This document shows, piece after piece, positions 20,781 to 33,384 of a DNA stretch of 64,000 nt. The stretch comes from Tubulanus polymorphus (taxonomy: Eukaryota; Nemertea; Palaeonemertea; Tubulaniformes; Tubulanidae): assembly GCF_964204645.1 (NCBI RefSeq), contig NC_134027.1:13814485-13878484 (forward strand), written 5' to 3'. Numbering within the stretch: the first letter of the stretch is position 1; each line of letters begins with the position of its first letter. The position numbers and the translations under genes were made by a program. The notes under the pieces are model-generated. The model was given only the letters and a program-made list of their open reading frames with translations. It was not told the DNA's origin and searched no databases.

Positions 20781-21616
20781 TTATTATTATTATTATTATT
20801 TTTTCCACACATTTTTTGTCAAAAGTACATAGGCTTTTTTACATTACCGCTGTTGCCGATACAATCCGTCTGATATCATTCAGCTCAGTTCGATCTACAA
20901 ATACTCCGTGCGAATTTTGAAGAATCAACGTTACAAAAGCACTGTCGGGCCGTAAACTTCGAAAATTGAGCCCCATTCAAAGAGCCGACATGTTTTTCTA
21001 AGTCGTCTTTCCGAAATCTACCGCACGTTTCTTGTCACATCGATTATCAATTCAAGCATAAATTAACAAATTTATTACCGAAAGATTGCACATTCTGTCG
21101 CGGTTTTTAAAAACTAATTTTAACAGTAACCCATTTTCCTCATCAAATTATATTACTGATAAACAGGAAATTTACTACTTTACATTTTAAAAGCACTGTC
21201 GAGCCGTAAACATCGACAAATCGACGTGTGTCACTACATCGTCGTTCCGGGAATCAGCTGCGAGTTTCTTCTCATTCTGAGAATCAAATCGAGTACAAAT
21301 TAATTTATTACTACCAGTGATTTGGCTGCGGGCGTCAAATAGTTAATTTAGCGATACCTATTTTTCTTTACCAAATTTACCGTGTCTTTACTAAGATAAA
21401 TCATAAGTATACCGGGGAGTCGTAGGCCTAAACGAAACACGCCGAAGTGATATAGCGGAGAAAAGATGTTATGTCGACGAGGTATCAAAATTAAAGAATA
21501 TATTACTTTATTCGGCCGCGGCCCTCATTATCAATACCATCAATACTCTATATTTCCTACAGTACATACCGATCATTGTCAAATGCACAAGGTATTTACT
21601 AAATACAAGTATATAA
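20781..21616. mobile_element. Element C, copy 1 (C1), left unique part
   Basis: About 835 bp nearly identical to 38081-38890. It starts in an ATT run followed by TTTTTTCCACACATTTTTTG and ends at 'CAAGTATATAA', where element A is inserted. It contains the repeated phrase 'AAAGCACTGTCG(G/A)GCCGTAAAC' twice. No reading frame is recognised. C is unnamed here; the read-out on the minus strand would end in an A-rich (TAA)n tail, like a retroposon. Confidence 0.8.
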
Positions 21617-21845
21617 CCGGTTCCTGAACTTCGCTGAAAAAGCTGAATCACTGAAACGCTGAAATAAAAACGCTGAAATTTCAGGGAATTTCCGAAAAAC
21701 GCCGAAATTTCAGGGAATTCCCGAAAAACGCTGAAATCGTGCTAGGTACCAACAATACACGTTTTGAAATATTTTCCGGGCCGGTGTCCGCTGCCGAGTC
21801 CTGAACCGTGTTTTAGTCTCTACCTTCGGTTACAGAGACACGCAT
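21617..21845. repeat. Element A left TIR
   Basis: About 229 bp. Its complement is found in three pieces at 25424-25549, 30505-30517 and 33075-33169, which join exactly when the two nested elements are removed. Confidence 0.85.
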
Positions 21846-24800
21846 GGACAGTATGTGTGGAGTATACTTCTAGAGGGCCACTTGTTGGCAAAAGGTAGAA
21901 AGTTTCTAATGTCCGATCGACAGTACCGGTAGCGCCGCTACTTAGCAATAATAAGAACTAATGTTATTGACGATGTTTTGTTAAGTTGAAAGACGCCGAG
22001 TACCAGTATATATCCGATAGGTTCGAATCCCCAATTTCTTCGGGATGTTTTGATTTTAAAATAGCGATCGTTTTAATAGATTTGGTCTGATTTGGTGTAC
22101 CTTATTAAACTTACCCACGGCACCACACCTGCCGGATGTGAAACAGGGGACGTCCTATTCCAATATTGACGCAAAAGATTTAGTGTCAATTTTATAGTAC
22201 TGTAACGGCGGTATGAATTAAATTCAGCTTATAGACTGAGAGTTATTTTAAGGCAAACTCTAATGGGCTGTTTTGCACATCGTCGAAAGACTTCTCATCC
22301 ATCGATACTTGATAAAAATGAAATAAAACATCTAGTTCCAATTATCTCATGTAAGCGTAACATTTATTTTGAAAATCTCAACCATACATCAAAACATTTT
22401 AAAGCCTTCTATATCAAATGCAATCTTTTGCTAACATAAACAATGGACAAATGGCCATATCTCTATCATATTAATTATATCACGAATGCAAAATATTGCG
22501 ATATTAATTGAAATCGTTCAACCAACAAATGAATTTAGTTAACATATCATCACAAACCATTCATATCCTTGGCAAAGGACTTATAAGCTTTTAGAATATC
22601 CAAACAGGAAAACTTTAGTCTCATTTCTATGCGAGTAGAAATACATTATCATTATAACATCCATATCGTTGCATTATATATAACATCCATATCTTTGCAT
22701 TATATATATGTTTATAATGTCATATCTCTTAATAATAATCAATCCAATAATTGAATCAATAATACTAATTCATTTATAAATCAATAATTGATAATTAAAC
22801 TATCAACTCTGCTATAATTGAGTTACACATGAGGTAAAAAAATTATGACATAAAAACTCCTGTCAGAGTAATAGAAGTAACAGTCTAATATCTATTTATT
22901 AATTGATGAGACCTGTTTTTCTGGGATATTTTGCTTACTTTTTGGGGTACATACCTCATTTATGTCTTAACAGAATGCCAAAAACGCGGACAACAACTGA
23001 ATATCCGATATATTTCCAGTTCTGTACCAATTAGATGGATTGGCAAAAAGACTCCTTAAGTCCAGTTGAATGAGAGAGAAAATCCTCCATTTTGTCAAAT
23101 TTCTTGGATTTGAACATTGTTACCATGCCTACGCCACCCTGATTTAGTTGTTGAGACCCCACAAGAAAAATAACTTCATTTCGTAGGCATGGTGACAATG
23201 TAAAAATTCAAGAAATTTGACAAAATGAAACATTAATTAATACATGAAATAAAACATTTTATACAATGAACTGAGCTCTGAATCTGATGAAAATATTCAA
23301 TCTGAGATCTTGCGAATGATGTTATTTTAGCCCTCTACTTCTGAAAACTGAATAGCGCGCTGTGAACTTCAACTTCAAAACAAATTTGCTGAACAGCAGT
23401 GTATCGAAAAACTGTACGTACAGTGCACTGCGAACTGAACACGGCGTCCTCTCACTTAGAAAATTATCGACTTGACAGATTAGTTCGATTTTCGACCGCA
23501 GCGGCGCTATACGACATTGGACAAAAGAAACTTTCTACCTTTTGCCACTTGTTGGACAAATTAATTCGCTTGAAATCCGGATTTTTAATGCATACAGGCA
23601 GCATAATGAGGAAAACCCATTAACAAACCGTGCAAGCCAACTTAAACACTATGCTCAATATTCCCTGCAAGACGCAAAATATCTTATTTGAACGTTCATG
23701 TATAAAACATGGAGCAACTTTTCTTTTGTCAACACGTTGATGGGCGACGGACTATGTCATTATGGTATTCTCTGAAGGAGGTAAATTAAATTTGACAGCT
23801 AGTTATATAAATGATGCAGCTTTTGGACAAAAGGGATCTAACTAAATTTCTTTTTAATTCACTGTGGAATGGAATGGAATGGATTGACGCCAACGGCATG
23901 CAGTAGGCCCCTACGTATGGGTCATACTGATTAGCGTCAACCAATTAATCTAAATCGGGCTAACCATTCAACAACTGTGAATAATTTATTTGCTGTGGCG
24001 TGATAATAATTAGCTTTTTTGAAGAAATGACATACCAACTGTTAGAAAAATGTACCGATTCTTATTTTTAGACTACTACTGAATCTATAAAAGGAGGAGT
24101 CATAGACAAAGTTGATTTGCTTAGCTGGTGACACTTCTTGTCAAGTACATCATCTCAAGTACTGGGTGTTTTGTAAGTTTAATTTCAGTATTTATTTACT
24201 AAGTGCTGTTCTCTCGGACCTCAGTGCTTTCAAACTAGGCCCACCCCATAGGCTATATAGTCCAGGGTGTATTAGCCACTATTCTTTTATATCCGACTAA
24301 AATGCACCTTTTTCTATTTTTAGATTCAGGCTTAGAATGTGCAAATTTTTTGAGATACTGAGAAATCAGATGGCACCAGTAAACTTCAACTGCGAAATTT
24401 GCAGCAGGATAGCTGAACGACACAATTTTTAAAAATAAAATGGCTATTCTAATGCTATTTCAATAATAACTTGAGTCAACCAGAGAGAAATAAGTCAATT
24501 GCGGATGTACAGTACACCCACTTTTCTTCCCTGTTTCCTGGTACCAAATTTTTAGTCTTAAGCTAAGCGATATTCTAAGGTATACTAGTGGATTTCATTA
24601 GAATATGAAGCAATGGAACCAGAATTCTAGCCAGAGTTAAGCGAACTATTGATTCTGATATAGCCTAATGTAAGAACTGATTTCCTTTGTGTACTCTTGC
24701 AGAATATGTATTATTTCAAGCTGTTAAATAATATAGTTAGACAAATGTCCAATTATTGGAACTTTCTTGTTGACTCGTTTAATTTTGTGAGTTAAGAGTT

Positions 24801-25423
24801 CCAGTCAATCCACAATGTGCAGTGCCTAGCCTTCATCTACACTAAAGCCATGCCTGTGTATGGGAAAAAAATATCGTTCGACTCCTATAGGCCAGACACA
24901 TCAAAGCATGCAATACATTGCAGATAGTAGTCTCCGGCAAGTCGAAAGAGAAAGTAAACCAGGTTTTACCCCGTATCCTACCCGGGAACAAAGACACTTA
25001 AAGATTCCTTCCTCCTTGTAGAAATTGTAGAAATATGGCACCCAATTGTAGCAATGCTAAGTACAGTATACTATGACGGTTGAACCTTTATTAACGAATT
25101 TCAATGACACCGAAAATAGAATCAAAATAATCATTAGTTCCATGCTATGTTAGCACTTAATTTGGGTTATCAGGTTCAGCCTAACTGTACTTTCATTCAG
25201 CTACTACTTGTATGAGACTTGGCAATGATAAGTTGCAAGAAATCACCAAACATAAGAAAAAATATTGTGAATTAATATTACTGTGATTAAGAATTTATTC
25301 AAATGAAGTGATAACTTCATTGTTAGATCGTACCGGTATACGCACATAAAACTATGGCAAAAAACACATCTAACAATCCACGCAATCCGCAATCGATCAA
25401 GTCGATCATGACGACGACCTTAA
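21846..25423. other. Element A interior, no gene recognised
   Basis: About 3.6 kb of moderately AT-rich DNA. Only short frames occur (for example 23399-23623 and 24112-24300), with no recognisable domain or splice partners. A ~140-bp foldback lies at 23085-23228. Confidence 0.5.
23085..23228. repeat. Foldback (inverted repeat) inside element A
   Basis: The arms CATTTTGTCAAATTTCTTG and CAAGAAATTTGACAAAATG enclose CATTGTTACCATGCCTACG and its near complement. The arms are about 50-55 bp with a ~45-bp centre. It may be a small MITE or a structural remnant. Confidence 0.75.
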
Positions 25424-25695
25424 GGCATGTCTCTGTAACCGAAGGTAGAGCATAAAACACGGTTCAGGACTCGTCAGCGGACACCGGCCCGGAAAACATT
25501 TCAAAACGTGTATTGTCGGTACCTAGCACGATTTCAGCGTTTTTCGGGAATGGGGCTCGCCGCGCTGAGCGCTGCCGCGAGATGGCGCGCGCGTGTTAGT
25601 GGCCCTAGTGATTTGAATTTGAATTGTAAACAACATTTTATTCATCTCCGCGTTCGAGCGAATTGACGATTTGAAAAGCGCTTGAATCTATTATA

Positions 25696-27398
25696 ATGCC
25701 TCGCTATTGTTGTGTACCCCTTTGTAAGTCAAGAGTAGGCGGATTTAAGTTCCCTACGAACACAGATTTGAAAATGAAATGGCTTGTTGCGATAAAACGA
25801 CTACAGAGTAGCGAGAAATCTGCAAAATTATGGCAGCCATCGGATACAGCTATCGTATGCCATCGACATTTTTTACCAACGGACTATAAACAGACACTTA
25901 CCGGTAAATATGGCTTTCCTATTGAGTTTTCCAACTAAGGTGAAATAAGCGGTCAAGATCCAAGGCAGGCTGATTCGTTTAGGCCTCAGCTTGGGCCTAT
26001 CGATATTATGCAATGTCGATGTTTTGAACTTTTTTTAAAAAGCCAGGCGCTTATTTTCATATCATCATAGTAGTTTGTTGATAACAGGATAATGATATAA
26101 CTCAATTATGATAATAACAACAATAGGCCTAATAATTTATGTGGTAGATTTATCTTTTTAATTTAAAGGTTGTTGACTTGACTGGCAGCTGTTGATCTTT
26201 GAGTAGAAATATGTTTTTTTCTTTATGTGTTTCAGGTTCTAGAAGAAAATTAAAAGAGAATGCCATTCCGCGTATATTTGCCTTCACACCACCAGTTTCC
26301 TCAGATTCAGAGAGAGAAAGTAGAGCCAGTCGGCGAAGATTAAAACTGGAGGAAGAACCTGTACACCATGACATAGCCACTGAAGTTGAAATAGGCCTAC
26401 AACATACCAGCAATTACAGAATGGACATAATAGAGGAACCAACCAATAAAAACACTAACTTGGATAAGAATATTCAGTGTTCCCTCCTTTCAGATCAATT
26501 TTTCTGTATCGAGAGATTTATGGTGGATCCTAGGTCGATCAAATATTACACCAGTTTTAAAGACTATGAACATTTGATGATGTTTTTCAGTGTACTAGGA
26601 CCTGCTGCGTACGATTTGAATTACAAATGTCAGAAACTAACACCGGTCAATCAATTTTTCTTGACATTAATCAAATTAAGGCGTGCCAAGGAAGATATAG
26701 AACTGAGTATTCTGTTCGGCATATCAGAGAGTGTAGTTTCTAGGATTGTGTTAACCTGGGTAAACTTCATGTATTTCCAATTAAGTGAAATCAATACATG
26801 GCCAGAGAGAGAAGAGATAGACTGTTTCATGCCCAGTGGCTTTAAGCATCATTTTCCGTCAACCAGAGTTATTTTAGATGCTACAGAGATTCCAATTGAA
26901 AAGCCGTCGAATGTAAAATCTCAAACTGCAACTTTCAGCACATACAAACATAAGAACACGCTTAAAACTATGGTTGGAATATCACCGAGAGGGGTCGTTA
27001 GTTATGTAAGTGAAAGTTATGCGGGTTCAACAAGTGACCGACAAATCATTGAACGATCCCAGCTGTGTTCAAACACCTCAAAATACTTCAGCTCGAATGA
27101 CAGCATCATGGCCGATAGAGGTATAATGGTACAAGATCTTTTTGCTACCAAGAACATTAAGGTGAACACCCCAACTTTATTGAAGGGCAAGAGTCAACTT
27201 GAACCTGAACAAGTAGTTCATGATCGTAGAGTAGCCAGTAAACGCATCCAAGTAGAAAGAGTAATCGGATTGTCAAAAACTTTTCTTATTTTGAAAAAAG
27301 ACCTGCCGCTTAGTAAAGTCAATATGGGTTCTAGGATAGTTTATGTTTGTTTCAGTATAAGCAATTTCAGACCAGCTATTGTGAACGAATTTGCTTAA
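25696..27398 (+). CDS. ISL2EU transposase: THAP zinc finger + DDE_4-type catalytic domain (two exons)
   Basis: Exon 1 (25696-25903) encodes a THAP finger: Cys5, Cys10, Cys55, His58, plus Pro20 and Trp29. The donor at 25904 (GTAAAT) joins the acceptor at 26235 (TTTCAG) in phase 1, which completes the THAP end motif 'NAIPRIF'. Exon 2 (26236-27398) carries a helix-turn-helix-like segment ('LSILFGISESVVSRIV') and a DDE core with 'LDATEIPIEKP', 'GSTSDRQI', 'MADRGIMV' and 'RIQVERVIG'. The total is about 455 residues with no stop. The THAP finger should bind the element ends and the DDE core cuts them. The retained stop in the unspliced frame at 25936 supports the intron. Confidence 0.9.
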
Positions 27399-27399
27399 C

Positions 27400-28106
27400 C
27401 TTATTGTTAATGTCTGTTAATTGATATCTAAAGTATATATTTTTGAGTTTTGTTTTGAGATTCATCGAAACCCCTGCTTTAAAGAAACATCATTGTTTCT
27501 CTTAATAGATTATTTAGGTAAATCCCAAATTCTTAGATATCAATTATGGGCCTGGACTGTAATTAATTGTCTGTCGTTGATATTCAAAATCTGTGCGCAA
27601 TATAACCTATTTCACTTTGACTTAATCCACTCTTTTGCAGTGTTTTCAATTCAAAGGACAAACTAATTTTCATTCCAGTAACAAACCCTTTTATTGATTT
27701 AAAACTGGTAAAAACCAAAAATACAACAACGCTACATAAAATCTTTTTAAAATGCATGATAACACAGATATTTTATGTAAAATGGAAGAGTTTGAGTTTT
27801 GGGACTAAAGCATTCATGCCATAGTCAGGCGCAGCACATAATGAAATAATAAATAATCATGGTAATGAAATATGGTCAGAAAAGGAGTAAATCATTAATT
27901 TTCAAACTTTTGACCCACCATCGTCAGTAATTATGCATATAACTACACAACCTGACAAGTATATCTGTTTGAAATAACTATATATGATAAAAAATATTGA
28001 TAATAGATGATAAAAAATATTAAAACTTAAAAGTATCAACAAATAGTAAGCCGATATTGACATGAAATCTATATCATACAATTGGGATGTACATGTATTT
28101 ACAAAT
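27400..28106. other. ISL2EU inter-gene region where the nuclease exons should be
   Basis: About 700 AT-rich bases between the convergent genes. The missing C-terminal YqaJ exons of the minus-strand gene would be expected here, but no matching coding sequence is seen. Confidence 0.5.
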
Positions 28107-30394
28107 TTAGTTGTATGAAGAAACAATTTCACCGAAACGAGATGCAGTTAATCGTAGCTGCCTTTCCTGAAACCATTGACTAGATTCTGCCTGCTTCCTA
28201 GTACTCCTTTCTAGTAATATTGCCTGTGTTTCATTTAACTGAAAAGGCAAAATGGAATATTAATTATAAGCACAGAGGGAAGGATAACATAGGTCACTCT
28301 CAGACACGTTGATTAAAAACTTACCTTAATAGAGTTTTCCACCCAATATTCAAGCAAAGTTTTTTTCAGATAATCATGGTCAATTGCTGCTGTTTTGATA
28401 TCGGCTTTCTTGTACTTATACTTGATGGGTAGGTCTAAAGACGATACAGAGCAGTAATTAAGGACAATTCCCCGGACATAATCCTCGTATCCAGCTGATT
28501 TCCGGTATTTCACAGGCCTTGGATCCTCCATTGATACCTCGCGTTTCTTTGATTTTGATAGAGGTAAGTCACCAGCCTTGACAGGGGAACCTGTTAAGAA
28601 GTGACGGGTAAATTTAAACAAGGTCACAGCCGAGCTAAAAATTGAAAACCAAGTACATTATGTAAAACATTGCCATTACATCAGAATTTATAAAAAATAA
28701 GATATATAGGGTACGAATTTGCTGAATGGTGGCGATGTAACCAAACAACTTACCAGTATAAACAGACTTGGGCTTATGGAATGTTTGTAGATTTTCCGTA
28801 CACGATTTAAGTATTTCGGGAGCGTTAGGCCCATCTGATGACACAAAATTAGCAAACATCAAAAGTACAGCCGCGACATGCTTACAGGTCCCATTAGGAC
28901 CCTTACCGGCAGGGCACTCACAATGGCTGTTTCTGAATTCACCAGTTGTTTGAGACAATGATATCTGGTACGAGTATGAGATCTGCAATGAAATATAAAA
29001 ATAAACTAATCAACAATGTTTGCTACATTACAACCTTTTAAGAATACAGTTGTATTGCAGATTTATGTGGATTTAAAGGAGGGAATATTGTGTTATTTTG
29101 ATGAAATATAAAACTGGCCTACCTTTTTTTTCATAGCAGCACCAACTAATCCAGTCAGATAAACAATTCCGCTTTTGATGAGAATACTGCAGGCTTGAAC
29201 ACGTTGCGATTCTATGAGCTGCTGACCCTTCTCAATAGCTTTAATGTCTTTGGTACAGTGGTTGTCCATTGCCATTCTATACGTGAAATATGCAGTTACT
29301 GTGTCAATATTGAATTTTGGCAATACAATCTTATGATCATTTGTAAGCTGTTTGAAACCGCATGTGGGCCATTCCGGAACTGTTTCTTGTGGTAATGTTA
29401 TGGCCGGTCCCCTAAAATCGTTGTTACGGCCGTATGCTTCTAATCTGCAATGAACACGAAATAATCATGAAATATAAACATCTAATGTCAAAAATCATTC
29501 AATCAACTAACAGAAAGTTGACCCAGAGTTGAAATGTTACATCGAAATGATTACTCCAAGCATGGACGTCTATACGTCCATGGTCATACAGATTTGTATT
29601 TAACTCAACTGTGTTGTGGTAAGAAGGTATATAAGTAAGGTATTCAGTTTACCGTCACCTCAAGTTGATCAGGGTTCTGACTATAATTCCAATAACATAT
29701 AAAAATTCAATAGAGACTAGACACAGCAGCAGACATGTCCAATGATTTATGGATACATTGGCAGTAAAATTTGGCATCAGCTTCAATTCATGTTCGATAG
29801 ATGGCGCCAGTGGTAACTCAGCTGTTGCGATGGTTAGCTGACAAGGCGTCCTACATCCCGATAATAATCCCTACATTTCAAGATATAAACATTGCCATCT
29901 AAACTTCTCAAGGCAATCATAATATCAAATAGTGATTTAAAAAACGTTTTATCGATGACTTTTATGTGCATTATGTTTATTTTCCGGACATGAAAACCGA
30001 AAAATAATGAAAGATATCGCGGGACGGGACGCGTGGGACCGGCCATAGCCATCCTCGCAGCCCGGGCTGGTGACGGTAAACTTGTACTATACCCTGACCC
30101 ACAACCCACTGAGGTTTAGCTTTCATCTCTGGATCTATTAAAACACGTTCATTTCACTTGAGCATAGGTCTAGAATCATCGATGATTTTGGCAAAAAATC
30201 ACTGTTGATTCCATGATCATTGCAACATTTTTGCGCAGACTAAACGACTGAACACCATCAACCGCATGGAAATATGATCGACATTTAAATTACCTTTCAA
30301 TTAGGTTGATTTTCCTCCCATAGGTTACCGCACCTCGTCGGCTTAACTCTTGTTTCAGCTTCGGTACAGTCCATGACCCGTAATTCTCTGACAT
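28107..30394 (-). pseudogene. ISL2EU second protein: SAP + SWIM finger + YqaJ nuclease (truncated)
   Basis: Five exons join with consistent phases: 30394-30294, 29444-29123, 28982-28754, 28590-28325 and 28238-28107. Exon 1 encodes a SAP-like motif ('VPKLKQELSRRGAVTYG'). Exon 3 holds a SWIM finger ('CECPAGKGPNGTCKHVAA'). Exon 5 begins a YqaJ nuclease domain ('QWFQERQLRLTASRFGEI') but meets a stop four codons later, so the catalytic acidic residues and Lys of the nuclease are absent. A donor-like TTCG/GTGAAA just before the stop could lead to a further exon, but none is visible downstream. In intact relatives this protein accompanies the transposase; its exact role is not known. Confidence 0.8.
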
Positions 30395-30517
30395 TATTAC
30401 AATTTAAAAGTAGGAAATCGAGCGCGGAAGTGAGCGGAAGTCGATACGCGATGGCTACTAACGCACACACGCCACCTGGTGTCCATAGCGACGGCGAGCC
30501 CCATTCCCTGAAATTTT

Positions 30518-33066
30518 GAGTGAAGTCAATCTTAAGAATCAGCAGAACATGGCGTCACAAGCCCCGGGGCTTGTCACGCCATATCTGACATGGCGTCACA
30601 AGCCCCGAGTAAAATGCAGACTATATATAATTCACGCGGAACGAAGATATATGTTCGCGTCGAACAGACCACGTTTTTAAGTCCGATACGACGTGTAAAA
30701 CCTGAATGATATAATTTCAAGTACCGGTATGTCAATGTGTAATGAATTTCTATTTTTTCTTAACTTATTGTCTAAACGTATACACAGTACCGGTACTTAT
30801 ACATTATTTTGAAGTATCCGTTCAGTGCAACCACTTTGAAAGAAAATTATATCCCTTTTTTACTTAAGATTTTTATGTAAAATTCTTCGAATATGTTTTT
30901 TGCAGGTTTCCGTTATGGTGCGAGACGATCAGGAGATCATCAGCTACATTTACCAAAGCGATTTTTTGTATATTTTTACATATGAACAAAATAAAAACAA
31001 CGATTTATAAACTTTCTAAGACTTAATGATTGTTGTACTACTGATTGAAATTTAAGATAATCAGTCACAATTATTCATTTATTTCTACGGAAATCCGATC
31101 GGGTCCTCTCACGCCATGAAAATTGAAGCTATTCTGCAGACCATTTAGGGCTCGATACGCCATATTGGCTGCTGAACATTTGGGGCCTGACACGCATAGA
31201 AGACAAATCGCGATTTTTTTAGCAGTATTTGTTTTGTTTTATAAGACTTTATGATTATGAACAATATATATAAATAATTGAAACTAAAGATATAATTAGT
31301 GGCAATTAGTTGCTTCCATAGAAAACTGATCGGGTCCTCTCACGCCATATTGGCGGCAGAACACTTTGGGGCCTGACACGCCATGTAGAAGACAGCGTGA
31401 TTTTAGGAGCTTTTTGAAACAATATTTGCCTTTTTTTCTAAGTCTAAATGATTGACAAACCATGTATAATGATCAATCTTTGAATATTCATGAAAATTAT
31501 TCATCAATTGAAGCTACTCTGCAGACCGTTCGGGGCCTGACGCCATATTGGCTGCAGAACATCTGGGGCCTGACACGCCATGTAGGAGACAGCGTGATTT
31601 TAGGAGCTTTTTGAAACAATATTTGTCTTTTTTCTAAGTCTAAAGGATTGACAAACCATATAGTATGATAAATCTTTGAACATTTAACACAATTAATGAC
31701 AATTATTCATTTGTTTGTACGGAAAACCGTTCGGGTCCTCTCACGCCATGTCTCAATTGAAGCTATTCTGCAGACCATTTGGGGCCTGACACGCCATATT
31801 GGCTGCAGAACATTCGGGGCTTGACACGCCATAGAAGACAAATCGCGGTTTTTCTAGCAGTATTTGTTTTGTTTTCTATCACTTTGTGATTGTCAAATCA
31901 TGAACAATATATAACTAATTGAAACTAAAGATATAATTAGTGACAATTAATTGCTTCCATAGAAAACCGATCGGGTCCTCTAACGCCATATTGGCTGCAG
32001 AACATTTGGGGCCTGACACGCCATGTAGAAGACAACGTGATTTTAGGAGTTTTTTGTAACAGTATTTGCTTTTTTCTAAGACTAAATGATTGACAAACCA
32101 TATAGTATGATTAATCTTTGAACATTTAAGAGAATTAGTGACAATTATTCATTTGTTTGTAGGAAAACCGATCGGGTCCTCTCACGCCATGTTTCAATTG
32201 AAGCTTTTCTGCAGACCATTTGGGGCCTGACACGCCATGTAGAAGGCTTAGTGATTTTAGGAGCCATATTGACTGCAGATCACACTAGATTGGAGCCTGG
32301 CTCACCATACATGTTTTTCTAACATTATCTATGTTCTTCTAAGACTAATTGATCAACAAATCATGTGAAATAGATGAATGATTCATTGAAATGTAAGATA
32401 GTTCATTAAAATTTTTATTCTGTAAAACTCATTCAGTAGATATGTAATGTTTTTGTATTTTTCATATGCTGGCGAAATATGTGATTGTTTAAATTGTGTT
32501 TCAAAATAAAGTGTGTACACTGCATTAGATTAACAAACAACGATCAATTTCTATTCTGTAAAACTCATTTTGTAAATATGTATGCCAGTGAAGTAGGATA
32601 AGATAAGTTTTTAATTGTGTTTTAAGTGTAAAATGTTTTCAATCTATCAATACATTCCGTAAATAGATATGTTAAGTTTTACCTTACCCTGGTATTTTCC
32701 TGTTCCATCAGATTCTTACAAAATAAGAAATTCATATCAAATAAAGTTTGATTCAAACATTACTCGTTATAAGTTATTGATTAAAAATAATCTTCTGAAT
32801 CAAATCATTTTCATATATGCGATGTAATATGTAGTTCTTATTATGTATATATAGTACGTTGTAAATCATCTATGACAAATAAATATCCAATCGAATATTT
32901 CAACTTCGGAAGAAAAACCCGTGAGACGTAGTCAACGTTTCATCTCCTGCATAGGATTTGATTTTCATTTTATGTTTACCACATGGCGTGTCAGGCCCCA
33001 ATATGGCGTGACAAGCCTCGGGGCTTGTGACGCCATATGCAGCAGGTCTTAAGATTGCCCTAGATG
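30518..33066. mobile_element. Element B: repeat-rich element in the right TIR of A
   Basis: Flanked by GAAATTTT on both sides (30510-30517, 33067-33074), an 8-bp target duplication. The ends share CAATCTTAAGA and then ATGGCGTCACAAGCCCC in inverted orientation. The subterminal CAAGCCCCGGGGCTTG is itself palindromic. An 8-bp duplication would fit a hAT-type element, but the extreme ends match poorly, so class is uncertain. No protein-coding region was found. Confidence 0.7.
31085..32300. repeat. Degenerate ~200-240-bp tandem repeats in element B
   Basis: 'GGGGCCTGACACGCCAT', 'CGATCGGGTCCTCTCACGCC' and 'GATTTTAGGAGC' recur in the same order about five times, with insertions and losses. The phrase ACGCCAT is shared with the element termini. 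Confidence 0.75.
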
Positions 33067-33384
33067 GAAATTTTGGCGTTTTTCGGAAATTCCCTGAAAT
33101 TTCAGCGTTTTTATTTCAGCGTTTCAGCTTTTCAGTGTTTCAGCTTTTTCAGCGAAGTTCAGGAACCGGTATATAACACACTCCTATCCGTATGCTGACT
33201 CACACTTGACATTCGGAGTAAGCGTTCGCTGTGGGGGAAAGGAGATCGTTCGCTGTGTAGCTTGTGTTTATCGAGTTTTAGGCGACCTTAAAGCTTTAGT
33301 ATGGTGGCTGATAAGATAAATAACACGAATATGCAAATAAGGGCGACATTACGACAAAACTAAAATAACGCGAGAAAACAATGA

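Larger units (their letters stand above)
25552..30502. mobile_element. ISL2EU transposon
   Basis: Ends GGGGCTCGCCG and complement, imperfectly extended to ~50 bp. The flanking AT/AT (25550-25551, 30503-30504) is a 2-bp target duplication; the other TIR of A shows the empty site 'CGGGAATTCCC'. It carries two convergent spliced genes, a THAP-DDE transposase and a SAP-SWIM-YqaJ protein, the gene pair that defines ISL2EU. Length 4,951 bp. The transposase looks intact, but the second gene lacks most of its nuclease domain. Confidence 0.9.
21617..33169. mobile_element. Element A: TIR transposon, 11.5 kb with two nested insertions (4.0 kb without)
   Basis: The ends CCGGTTCCTGAACTTCGCTG and complement form a ~229-bp TIR built of GCTGAAA/TTTCAGCG-type short repeats. 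The target TATATAA is duplicated on both sides (21610-21616, 33170-33176), and C2 shows the empty site. The right TIR is cut twice: by ISL2EU after 25549 and by element B after 30517. Without these it is about 4.04 kb. The interior (21849-25423) has no frame that I can assign, so the element is probably non-autonomous. Confidence 0.85.

Noticed and set aside
31085-32300. Possible tandem small-RNA genes in element B
   Set aside because: Repeats are irregular and no conserved structure or polymerase III box could be identified by eye.
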